The notes beneath the pieces are model-generated. The model was not told the DNA's origin, did no database searches, and worked only from the letters and a program-made list of their open reading frames with translations. 64,000 nt of DNA, taken from contig NZ_CP059467.1 in assembly GCF_017894365.1 (NCBI RefSeq), forward strand, positions 682,001-746,000, read 5' to 3'. Position 1 is the first letter of the stretch. The number at the start of each line of letters is the position of its first letter. This document shows, piece by piece, positions 57,824-64,000 of this stretch. Origin of the DNA: Aromatoleum bremense. GTDB taxonomy: Bacteria; Pseudomonadota; Gammaproteobacteria; Burkholderiales; Rhodocyclaceae. The position numbers and the translations under genes are program-made.

Positions 57824-58405
57824 ATGAAGCGCCTGCTCGCCTCTCTCTTTCTGTTCGGCTGGCTCCTTTCCGCCGGCGCGGCCAACCCGGTTGTCGAGAT
57901 GCGGACCAGCGAAGGTCCGGTAGTGATCGAACTTTTCGCCGACAAGGCACCCAAATCGGTCGCGAACTTCATTGAGTACGTGAAGAGCGGCCACTTCAAC
58001 GGCACCATTTTCCATCGCGTCATCGACGGATTCATGATTCAGGGCGGCGGCTTCGACGCGGCGATGAGGCAGAAACCTACCCGCGCCCCGATCGAGAACG
58101 AAGCGAAGAACGGCCTGCGCAACGAAACCGGCACGCTCGCGATGGCACGCACGGCCGATCCTCATTCGGCCAGTGCCCAATTCTTCATCAACCTCGTCGA
58201 CAACCGCTTTCTCGACTACCCCTCCCGCGACGGCTGGGGGTATGCCGTTTTCGGCAAGGTCACTGAAGGGTTCGACGTCGTACAGAAAATCGGCCGGCTT
58301 CCGACCCGCACCGTGAATGGCATGCAGAACGTTCCCGAGCAGCCGGTCACGATCGAATCGGTCCGCGTCGTAGACGCGGTGCCGGCAAAATCCACCAAGC
58401 AGTAA
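57824..58405 (+). CDS. ppiA: Peptidyl-prolyl cis-trans isomerase, periplasmic cyclophilin
   Basis: Cyclophilin-type PPIase. 193 residues with a signal peptide ([19 protein letters not shown], cleavage about residue 20). The cyclophilin core includes [25 protein letters not shown] and [11 protein letters not shown]; the Arg, Phe and Gln of the active site are present. Followed 20 bp later by a cytoplasmic paralogue. Confidence 0.93.
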   Translation: MKRLLASLFLFGWLLSAGAANPVVEMRTSEGPVVIELFADKAPKSVANFIEYVKSGHFNGTIFHRVIDGFMIQGGGFDAAMRQKPTRAPIENEAKNGLRNETGTLAMARTADPHSASAQFFINLVDNRFLDYPSRDGWGYAVFGKVTEGFDVVQKIGRLPTRTVNGMQNVPEQPVTIESVRVVDAVPAKSTKQ

Positions 58406-58424
58406 GCCCAACCAGGAGCTTTCC

Positions 58425-58919
58425 ATGGCAGTCAAGCTTCATACCAACCACGGTACGATCACCCTCGAACTGGATTCCGCGAAGGCTCCGGAAACGGTCA
58501 AGAATTTTCTCGCCTACGTTACGGCCGGCCATTACGACAACACGATCTTTCATCGCGTGATCAAGGGCTTCATGATCCAGGGTGGAGGTTTCGAACCCGG
58601 TATGGCGCAGAAACCTACTCGCGAGCCGATCAAGAACGAAGCCGACAACGGCCTGAAGAACGTCACCGGCACGGTCGCGATGGCCCGCACACAGGCCCCG
58701 CACTCCGCGACGGCGCAGTTTTTCATCAACGTTGCCGACAACGATTTCCTCGATTTCCGTTCGGCGGACACCCAGGGCTGGGGCTACTGCGTGTTCGGCC
58801 GGGTCACTGAAGGCATGGATGTCGTGGATGCGATCCGCTCGGTCAAGACCGGCTCCAGCGGCTTTCACCAGGACGTCCCGGTCGAGGACGTCGTGATCGA
58901 GCGCGCCGAAATCGTCTGA
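58425..58919 (+). CDS. ppiB: Peptidyl-prolyl cis-trans isomerase B, cytoplasmic cyclophilin
   Basis: Cytoplasmic cyclophilin of 164 residues, no signal peptide. [25 protein letters not shown] and [15 protein letters not shown] align with the preceding gene almost residue by residue, so the two look like a tandem duplication with one copy targeted to the periplasm. ATG at 58425 with AGGAG upstream. lpxH follows. Confidence 0.95.
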   Translation: MAVKLHTNHGTITLELDSAKAPETVKNFLAYVTAGHYDNTIFHRVIKGFMIQGGGFEPGMAQKPTREPIKNEADNGLKNVTGTVAMARTQAPHSATAQFFINVADNDFLDFRSADTQGWGYCVFGRVTEGMDVVDAIRSVKTGSSGFHQDVPVEDVVIERAEIV

Positions 58920-58950
58920 CTCGTTGCGTAACTTGCCGGCACAGGCCTCG

Positions 58951-59688
58951 ATGTCGGCCCTGTTCATTTCCGACCTCCACCTGTGCGAGCAACGGCCCGG
59001 CACGCTCCGGGCTTTTTTCGCGTTCCTTCAAGGCCCGGCGCGCAGCGTCCAGGCCCTCTACATCCTCGGCGACCTTTTCGAATACTGGGCCGGGGATGAC
59101 GATGCGACGCCACTGGGCAACGCGGTGAGCGACGCGCTGGCGGCGCTCGCCGAGACGGGGGCGAGCGTCTTCTTCCTGCCGGGCAACCGCGATTTTCTGC
59201 TTGGCGAATCGTTCGCGCGCAGAGCCCGCCTGCGGATCCTTCCCGATCCGGCGCCGATCGATCTCGGCGGCGAAGCGGTACTGCTGAGTCACGGCGATAT
59301 CCTGTGCACCGACGACGAGCATTACCAGTCGTTTCGTCGCCTGGTTCGCGACCCCGCTTGGCAACGGGCCTTCCTGGAACGGCCGCTCGCGCAGCGCAAA
59401 CAGGTCATCGAGGACCTGCGATCCCAAAGCGAAACCGCGAAGCAGGAAAAGGCGATGGAGATCATGGACGTGAATGCGTCCGCCGTCGAAGCGCTACTGC
59501 GCAAGCACGGCTATCCGACGCTCATCCACGGCCATACGCATCGCCCGGCGCACCACATGCACGTTGTGGACGGCCGGTCATGCGAACGATGGGTTCTCGC
59601 CGACTGGCACGACGACGCGCCCTATCTGCGCTGGGATGGGGCCGGCCCCCCGGTGGCGCTGCGATTCGGGCCGAAACCCGACGGCTGA
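58951..59688 (+). CDS. lpxH: UDP-2,3-diacylglucosamine diphosphatase
   Basis: Calcineurin-like metallophosphoesterase of lipid A synthesis, acting at the inner membrane. About 245 residues from the ATG at 58951; a TTG at 58924 would add nine residues and has no Shine-Dalgarno. Metal motifs: FISDLHL, GDLFEYWAGDD, GNRDFLLG, HGDILCTDD and HGHTHRP. The substrate assignment rests on the DLFEYWAGDD and length match to LpxH. Confidence 0.93.
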   Translation: MSALFISDLHLCEQRPGTLRAFFAFLQGPARSVQALYILGDLFEYWAGDDDATPLGNAVSDALAALAETGASVFFLPGNRDFLLGESFARRARLRILPDPAPIDLGGEAVLLSHGDILCTDDEHYQSFRRLVRDPAWQRAFLERPLAQRKQVIEDLRSQSETAKQEKAMEIMDVNASAVEALLRKHGYPTLIHGHTHRPAHHMHVVDGRSCERWVLADWHDDAPYLRWDGAGPPVALRFGPKPDG

Positions 59689-59717
59689 CTGCGCACCCCG
59701 CCGACGAGGCCGAAGGA

Positions 59718-60887
59718 TCAGGCTCCCAGACCCCGGGCAAGGTCGGCACGCAGGTCCTCGATCGACTCGAGACCGACCGCCACGCGCAGCAATCCTTCTC
59801 CGATTCCCGCAGCAGCACGCGCTTCGGCGCTGATGCGGCCGTGCGTCGTCGACGCCGGATGAGTGATCGTCGTTTTCGTGTCGCCGAGATTCGCGGTGAT
59901 CGAAATCATCCGGGTGGCATCGACCACCCGCCACGCACGTTCGCGCCCCCCCGCGACTTCGAAGCTGACGATCGCACCGCCGGATTTTTGCTGGCGCATC
60001 GCCAGTGCGTGCTGCGGGTGCGATGCGAGGCCGGGGTAAAACACGCGTACCACCCCCGGCTGCTGTTCCAGCCAGCGCGCCAGATTCAGGCTGGTCGCCG
60101 ACTGCGCATCCATCCGGATGCGCAGCGTCTCCAGACCTTTCAGAATCACCCATGCATTGAACGGTGAAATGCTCGGCCCGGCAGTACGCAGGAACTTGAG
60201 CACCTCGTCGACGACGACTTTCGCCCCGGCCACTGCGCCTCCGAGCACTCTCCCCTGCCCGTCGAGGTATTTGGTCGCCGAATGCACGACGACGTCGGCG
60301 CCCAGTTCCAACGGGCGCTGCAATGCGGGGGTACAGAAACAGTTGTCGACCGCGAACAGCGCGCCCGCGCCGTGGGCAATCTCCGCGACCGCCGCGATGT
60401 CGATGACTTCGGTGAGCGGGTTCGACGGCGTTTCGACGAAGAAGAGGCGCGTACGCGGCGTCACCGCAGCGCGGTACGCATCGAGTTCGGTGGCGGCGAC
60501 AAAGCTGGTCTCGATGCCGAATTTCGAGAGAATCGTGCCGAATAGCTGCTGCGTCGCACCGAACAGCCCTGTCGAAGCGACCACGTGATCACCGGCTTTC
60601 AGTGTCGCCATCGCCAGCGAGAGAATCGCCGCCATTCCCGACGCGGTCGCGACGCACGCCTCGGCGCCTTCGAGCGCCGCGAGCCGCTCCTGCATCGCCG
60701 TGACGGTCGGGTTCGAGAAACGCGCATAGACGTTGCCCGGCTCCTCGCCGGAAAAACGCGCTGCCGCCTGCGCTGCACTGCCGAACACGAAGCTCGAGGT
60801 CAGGTAAAGCGCCTCGCTGTGCTCGTTGAACTGGCTGCGTGCAGTGCCTGCCCGCACTGCCAGGGTGTCAAATTCGTAGGGATTCAT
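59718..60887 (-). CDS. metZ: O-succinylhomoserine sulfhydrylase
   Basis: PLP enzyme making homocysteine from an O-acylhomoserine plus sulfide. 389 residues. The PLP lysine is present: K206 in HSATKYLDGQGRVLGG. YARFSNPT (54-61), GLFGATQQL and VDNCFCTPALQRP are as expected. It contrasts with the lysine-less relative at 3143-4447. Next to purF (9-bp gap), an order common in beta- and gammaproteobacteria, which supports MetZ rather than MetB. Confidence 0.92.
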   Translation of the reverse strand: MNPYEFDTLAVRAGTARSQFNEHSEALYLTSSFVFGSAAQAAARFSGEEPGNVYARFSNPTVTAMQERLAALEGAEACVATASGMAAILSLAMATLKAGDHVVASTGLFGATQQLFGTILSKFGIETSFVAATELDAYRAAVTPRTRLFFVETPSNPLTEVIDIAAVAEIAHGAGALFAVDNCFCTPALQRPLELGADVVVHSATKYLDGQGRVLGGAVAGAKVVVDEVLKFLRTAGPSISPFNAWVILKGLETLRIRMDAQSATSLNLARWLEQQPGVVRVFYPGLASHPQHALAMRQQKSGGAIVSFEVAGGRERAWRVVDATRMISITANLGDTKTTITHPASTTHGRISAEARAAAGIGEGLLRVAVGLESIEDLRADLARGLGA

Positions 60888-60896
60888 GGGCGCGGT

Positions 60897-62423
60897 TCAG
60901 TTGTCGTGGCTGCCTACCAGGTTGAGGTCGAGTTGTCCGTCCTCGCTCTCGTCCGACGAGGGGGTGCCGGCTTCGCGCCGGTTCTCGATCCCGTTGAGAT
61001 ACTCCGACGTGATGTCTCCGGTCACGTAGCATCCGTCAAAGCACGAGGTTTCAAAGAAGTTGATCGCCGGATTGACGGCTCTCACCGCCGCCTTCAGGTC
61101 GGCGAGGTCCTGGTAGATCAGCCCGTCCGCACCGATTTCCCGGCAGATCTGCGCCTCGTCGCGGCCGGCGGCAATCAGTTCGCCGCGCGTCGGCATGTCT
61201 ATCCCGTACACGTTGGCATACCTGACCGGAGGGGCCGCCGACGCCATGTAGACTTTCTCGGCACCGGCCTCGCGCGCCATCGTCACGATTTCGCGGCTGG
61301 TCGTTCCCCGCACGATCGAATCGTCGACGAGGAGCACTTTCTTGCCCCTGAATTCCTGTGGAATCGTGTTCAGCTTCTGGCGCACCGACTTACGCCGGAT
61401 CGCCTGTCCCGGCATGATGAAGGTGCGTCCGATATAACGATTCTTCACGAAACCTTCGCGATAGGGAAGGTTCAGCCGGTGGGCCATTTCCATCGCGGAA
61501 GGTCGGCTCGAGTCGGGAATCGGGATCACGACATCGATCTCGGCGTGCGGCATCACGCGCTTGAGCTTGTCGGCGAGGAACTCGCCCATCTTGACGCGCG
61601 ACTCGTACACCGACACCCCGTCGATGATCGAATCCGGCCGCGCGAGATAGACAAACTCGAACATGCAAGGTGCTTCGACGGTTTTGTCCGCGCACTGCCG
61701 ACTCCGGAAATTCCCCTGCGTATCGATGAGGATCGCCTCGCCGGGTGCGACATCGCGCAGCATCCTGAATCCGAGGACATCCATCGCGACGGACTCCGAG
61801 GCGACGAGCCACTCCTGTCCGGCCTCGACGTCATTGCGCCCGACCACGAGCGGCCGAATGCCGTACGGATCGCGGAACGCAAGCAGGCCGTAGCCGGCAA
61901 TCATCACGACCACCGCATACGCGCCCCGGCAGCGCCGATGGACACCGGAGACGGCGCGGAAGACCGCGTCCTCATCGAGCTTGAAACCCTTCGCCGCTGC
62001 CTGCAGTTCATGGGCAAGCACGTTCAGCAGCACTTCGGAATCCGAATTCGTGTTGATGTGCCGCAGATCGGAAAGGAACATTTCCCGCTTGAGTTCCTCC
62101 GAGTTCGTCAGGTTGCCATTGTGCGCAAGCAGCAGCCCGAACGGAGAATTGACATAGAACGGCTGCGCTTCGGCGGGATTGCACGCGGATCCCGCAGTGG
62201 GATAGCGCACATGGCCGATACCCCAGTTGCCGACGAGATTGCGCATGTTCCGGGTACGAAACACATCGCGCACGAGACCCGGCCCCTTGTGCATCAAGAA
62301 GCGCCCGCCATCGGAGGTCGCGATCCCGGCAGCATCCTGACCACGGTGCTGCAGGACCTGGAGGCCATCGTAGAGCAACTGATTGACCGGGGAAGTCGCG
62401 ACGACCCCTAAAATTCCGCACAT
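60897..62423 (-). CDS. purF: Amidophosphoribosyltransferase
   Basis: First committed step of purine synthesis: glutamine plus PRPP to phosphoribosylamine. 508 residues. The N-terminal nucleophile follows the initiator Met (MCGILGVV, exposed after Met removal). Ntn glutaminase motifs [10 protein letters not shown] and HVRYPTAGS; PRTase loop [17 protein letters not shown] at 62421-62423; the long upstream frame belongs to cvpA antisense and is rejected. Confidence 0.97.
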   Translation of the reverse strand: MCGILGVVATSPVNQLLYDGLQVLQHRGQDAAGIATSDGGRFLMHKGPGLVRDVFRTRNMRNLVGNWGIGHVRYPTAGSACNPAEAQPFYVNSPFGLLLAHNGNLTNSEELKREMFLSDLRHINTNSDSEVLLNVLAHELQAAAKGFKLDEDAVFRAVSGVHRRCRGAYAVVVMIAGYGLLAFRDPYGIRPLVVGRNDVEAGQEWLVASESVAMDVLGFRMLRDVAPGEAILIDTQGNFRSRQCADKTVEAPCMFEFVYLARPDSIIDGVSVYESRVKMGEFLADKLKRVMPHAEIDVVIPIPDSSRPSAMEMAHRLNLPYREGFVKNRYIGRTFIMPGQAIRRKSVRQKLNTIPQEFRGKKVLLVDDSIVRGTTSREIVTMAREAGAEKVYMASAAPPVRYANVYGIDMPTRGELIAAGRDEAQICREIGADGLIYQDLADLKAAVRAVNPAINFFETSCFDGCYVTGDITSEYLNGIENRREAGTPSSDESEDGQLDLNLVGSHDN

Positions 62424-62434
62424 GGAATAAACAC

Positions 62435-62926
62435 CTATCTGAAACGAATCCTGTCGGCCACCACGTCCGGCAGCCACGGTTTGACGGAAATCACCGCCAT
62501 TTCCATCGGGGGCGCAAACATCGCGTTTGCCCACCAGGGCTCCCGCGCCACACCGACCATTCCTCCAAGCAGCACTGCCGAGAACACGATTGCAAAGCCT
62601 CGTGCCAGCCCATAAATCGCGCCAAAAAAATGATCGGCAGCACCGAGTCCGACAGCTCTCAACAATTCCCGGAGCAAAAACCGCAACAGCGCCCCCAGCA
62701 ACAGGACCGCGATGAAGATCAGGACAAACGACGCCACATATCGCCACGCGAGCCCGCTCACGATTCCCGCCAGCGATGCTGCCGCATCACTCCCGTAACG
62801 CCAAGTTGCAAACAGCGCCAGCACCCACGCCAAAAGGGAAATCACTTCGCTTGCCAGACCTCGCCAGAGGCCGATCAGTGCCGAAAATCCCAGCACGCCC
62901 AGAAAAATGTAATCAAACGCGGTCAT
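62435..62926 (-). CDS. cvpA: CvpA family membrane protein
   Basis: Inner-membrane protein with four transmembrane helices, about 163 residues. The N-terminal [22 protein letters not shown] is the CvpA signature. CvpA is linked to colicin V export and envelope homeostasis in E. coli; its exact role is unclear. It is 11 bp upstream of purF, the standard cvpA-purF pair. A start five codons upstream is possible. Confidence 0.92.
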   Translation of the reverse strand: MTAFDYIFLGVLGFSALIGLWRGLASEVISLLAWVLALFATWRYGSDAAASLAGIVSGLAWRYVASFVLIFIAVLLLGALLRFLLRELLRAVGLGAADHFFGAIYGLARGFAIVFSAVLLGGMVGVAREPWWANAMFAPPMEMAVISVKPWLPDVVADRIRFR

Positions 62927-62950
62927 CAAGAACGCGAGCACGCAGCAGAC

Positions 62951-63637
62951 TCACCGCTGCACCACGACACCGCTCATACCGCTCAATCTCAGCCTTTCGG
63001 CCACCTTGTCCGCCTCTTCCCGGCTACTGAAAGGTCCGATGCGCACCCGCGTGACGGCCCCGGCCTTCTCCGTATAGGCAGCAAATCCGCGGTTCTTGAG
63101 GTCCGCGCCGAGCGCACTGGCTTTTGATGCTTCGCCGAACGCTCCGATCTGGACCACGAAAGACTCGCTAGCCGAAACCGCAACCGACTTCTTGCCCTCC
63201 AGCAGGGCCAGCGCCCGTGCTGCTTCGCCGTTGGACGTGGCAGCGGGCACGCGATCCGGCGCAGGACGGACGTTCGGCTCGACCGGTTTCGAGGCAGTGC
63301 CGGCCGACCCCACAGGAGATGGCGGCTTCGGCTCGGCAAGCGGCGCAACAGGCACAGGATTCGCTTCGGCAGTCTTGTCCGGCGACGACGGCTGTTCCTC
63401 CGGCGTCTGCACCAGCGGGGGCTCGACGGGTGCCGCAGAACGACCGGCGATCGGCAGTGAAAGTGCGGCGTCGGCTTCCCGGTCGGGAATCGTAATCTGG
63501 ATATCCTCGGCGGGCGGGCGGGGCTCCTGGTCCATCACCATCGGGAGCACGATTGCCGCGAGCAAGGCAATGGCCGCGGCACCCACCAAACGGCGTCGCG
63601 ACCGTTTCTTGAGGTCGAGGTTGTCGTTATCTGTCAC
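62951..63637 (-). CDS. SPOR-domain cell-division protein (DedD-like)
   Basis: A 228-residue single-pass membrane protein. Basic N-terminus (KKRSRRR), one TM (about 17-34), a Pro/Ala-rich periplasmic linker (about 40-145) and a C-terminal SPOR domain (about 155-228; FVVQIGAFGEASKASAL) that binds denuded septal peptidoglycan. GTG start at 63635-63637. Lies between folC and cvpA, the usual position of dedD. Confidence 0.92.
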   Translation of the reverse strand: MTDNDNLDLKKRSRRRLVGAAAIALLAAIVLPMVMDQEPRPPAEDIQITIPDREADAALSLPIAGRSAAPVEPPLVQTPEEQPSSPDKTAEANPVPVAPLAEPKPPSPVGSAGTASKPVEPNVRPAPDRVPAATSNGEAARALALLEGKKSVAVSASESFVVQIGAFGEASKASALGADLKNRGFAAYTEKAGAVTRVRIGPFSSREEADKVAERLRLSGMSGVVVQR

Positions 63638-63645
63638 GCGAAACC

Positions 63646-64000
63646 TCAGTGGCGAGCAGCAAGCACCGCTTCGAGCACGTCCGCCACCGTGAGAAATGAA
63701 CCGAAGGCGACAATTCTATCACCCTCTCCGGCGCTCGTTCGGGCGACCTCGAACGCGTCCGACGGGCGATCGAAACAGCGCACGTCTCCGCCGACCCCGG
63801 ACGCAGCGAGGCGCTCGGCCAACGCGGGGGCGGACAGACCGCGCGCGCCCGGCAGACTGGCGAGCAACCAGTGGTCAACCTTGTCGCGAATCAGGCTGAC
63901 GACCCCTTCGACGTCCTTGTCGGCGAACATGCCGAATACTGCCCACGTCTCTGGAAAGTAGCCCATGTTCGAAAGATTCTCGGCCAGTACGCCGGCTGCC
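63646..64000 (-). CDS. folC: Folylpolyglutamate/dihydrofolate synthase, C-terminal part, cut by window edge
   Basis: Only the last 117 or so codons lie in the window; the gene continues beyond base 64000. The visible part (AAGVLAENLSN, then VFGMFADKDVEGV) is the C-terminal Rossmann domain of the Mur-ligase-like FolC, with the FGMxADKD motif and FGSFLTVADVLEAV at the end. It adds glutamate to folate. Upstream of the SPOR gene, cvpA and purF, the usual folC-dedD-cvpA-purF order. Confidence 0.93.
   Translation of the reverse strand, partial: AAGVLAENLSNMGYFPETWAVFGMFADKDVEGVVSLIRDKVDHWLLASLPGARGLSAPALAERLAASGVGGDVRCFDRPSDAFEVARTSAGEGDRIVAFGSFLTVADVLEAVLAARH

Overview
The window is a single stretch of chromosomal core genome from a GC-rich proteobacterium. 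Gene families and gene order (rlmE-ftsH-folP-glmM, carA-carB-greA, bamE/fur/recN/nadK/hrcA, a 14-gene nuo operon preceded by tpiA-secG-tRNA-Leu) point to a betaproteobacterium. A Rhodocyclales member of the Azoarcus/Aromatoleum/Thauera type is my best inference; no rRNA or other decisive marker is present. A B12-dependent (class II) ribonucleotide reductase together with a full complex I fits a facultative anaerobe. I see no prophage, intact insertion sequence, CRISPR array or plasmid module.

Layout. 1-8.1 kb: the 5' part of htpG under a heat-shock promoter, greB, a lytic transglycosylase, a small DUF465 protein, then a tight cluster of a degenerate O-acetylhomoserine-sulfhydrylase-like protein, an alpha/beta hydrolase and a DUF2189 membrane protein, followed by an EEP-family phosphodiesterase and a CDF metal exporter. 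8.5-11.4 kb: nrdJ with a NrdR-like box upstream and a bidirectional terminator downstream. 11.5-28 kb, minus strand: tpiA-secG-tRNA-Leu(GAG), then nuoA-N, then a Nudix hydrolase. 28-32 kb: the pstSCAB phosphate transporter behind a Pho box. 32.4-38 kb: rlmE-ftsH-folP-glmM, with yhbY divergent. 38-45 kb: a DUF4149 protein and the dapB, carA-carB-greA and bamE genes. 45-50.4 kb: fur, recN, nadK, hrcA and hemH. 50.5-56 kb: a Ser/Thr kinase with a cyclic-nucleotide-binding-like domain, divergent from grpE-dnaK-dnaJ. 56-64 kb: cysS, two cyclophilins, lpxH, metZ, purF, cvpA, a SPOR protein and the 3' part of folC.

How the genes work together. The heat-shock set (htpG, grpE, dnaK, dnaJ, with hrcA nearby) shares recognisable sigma-32 promoters at htpG, grpE and dnaK, while no CIRCE element is visible. 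The nuo genes are translationally coupled by short overlaps at several junctions and encode the whole proton-pumping NADH dehydrogenase. Phosphate uptake, pyrimidine/arginine precursor supply (carAB), lysine/peptidoglycan precursor synthesis (dapB, glmM), folate (folP, folC) and methionine synthesis (metZ) make up the rest.

Most unusual. The protein at 3143-4447 is clearly of the MetY/O-acetylhomoserine sulfhydrylase family but has Glu where the PLP-binding Lys should be, and it has lost two other PLP-contact positions. It looks like a conserved-fold pseudoenzyme in a compact cluster with a hydrolase and a membrane protein. Other points worth checking are a CIRCE-geometry inverted repeat over the htpG promoter, an apparent terminator inside the carA leader, a long stem in the dnaK leader, a tandem 22-bp repeat upstream of ftsH, the kinase fusion next to grpE, and a tandem duplication in the C-terminal third of NrdJ.
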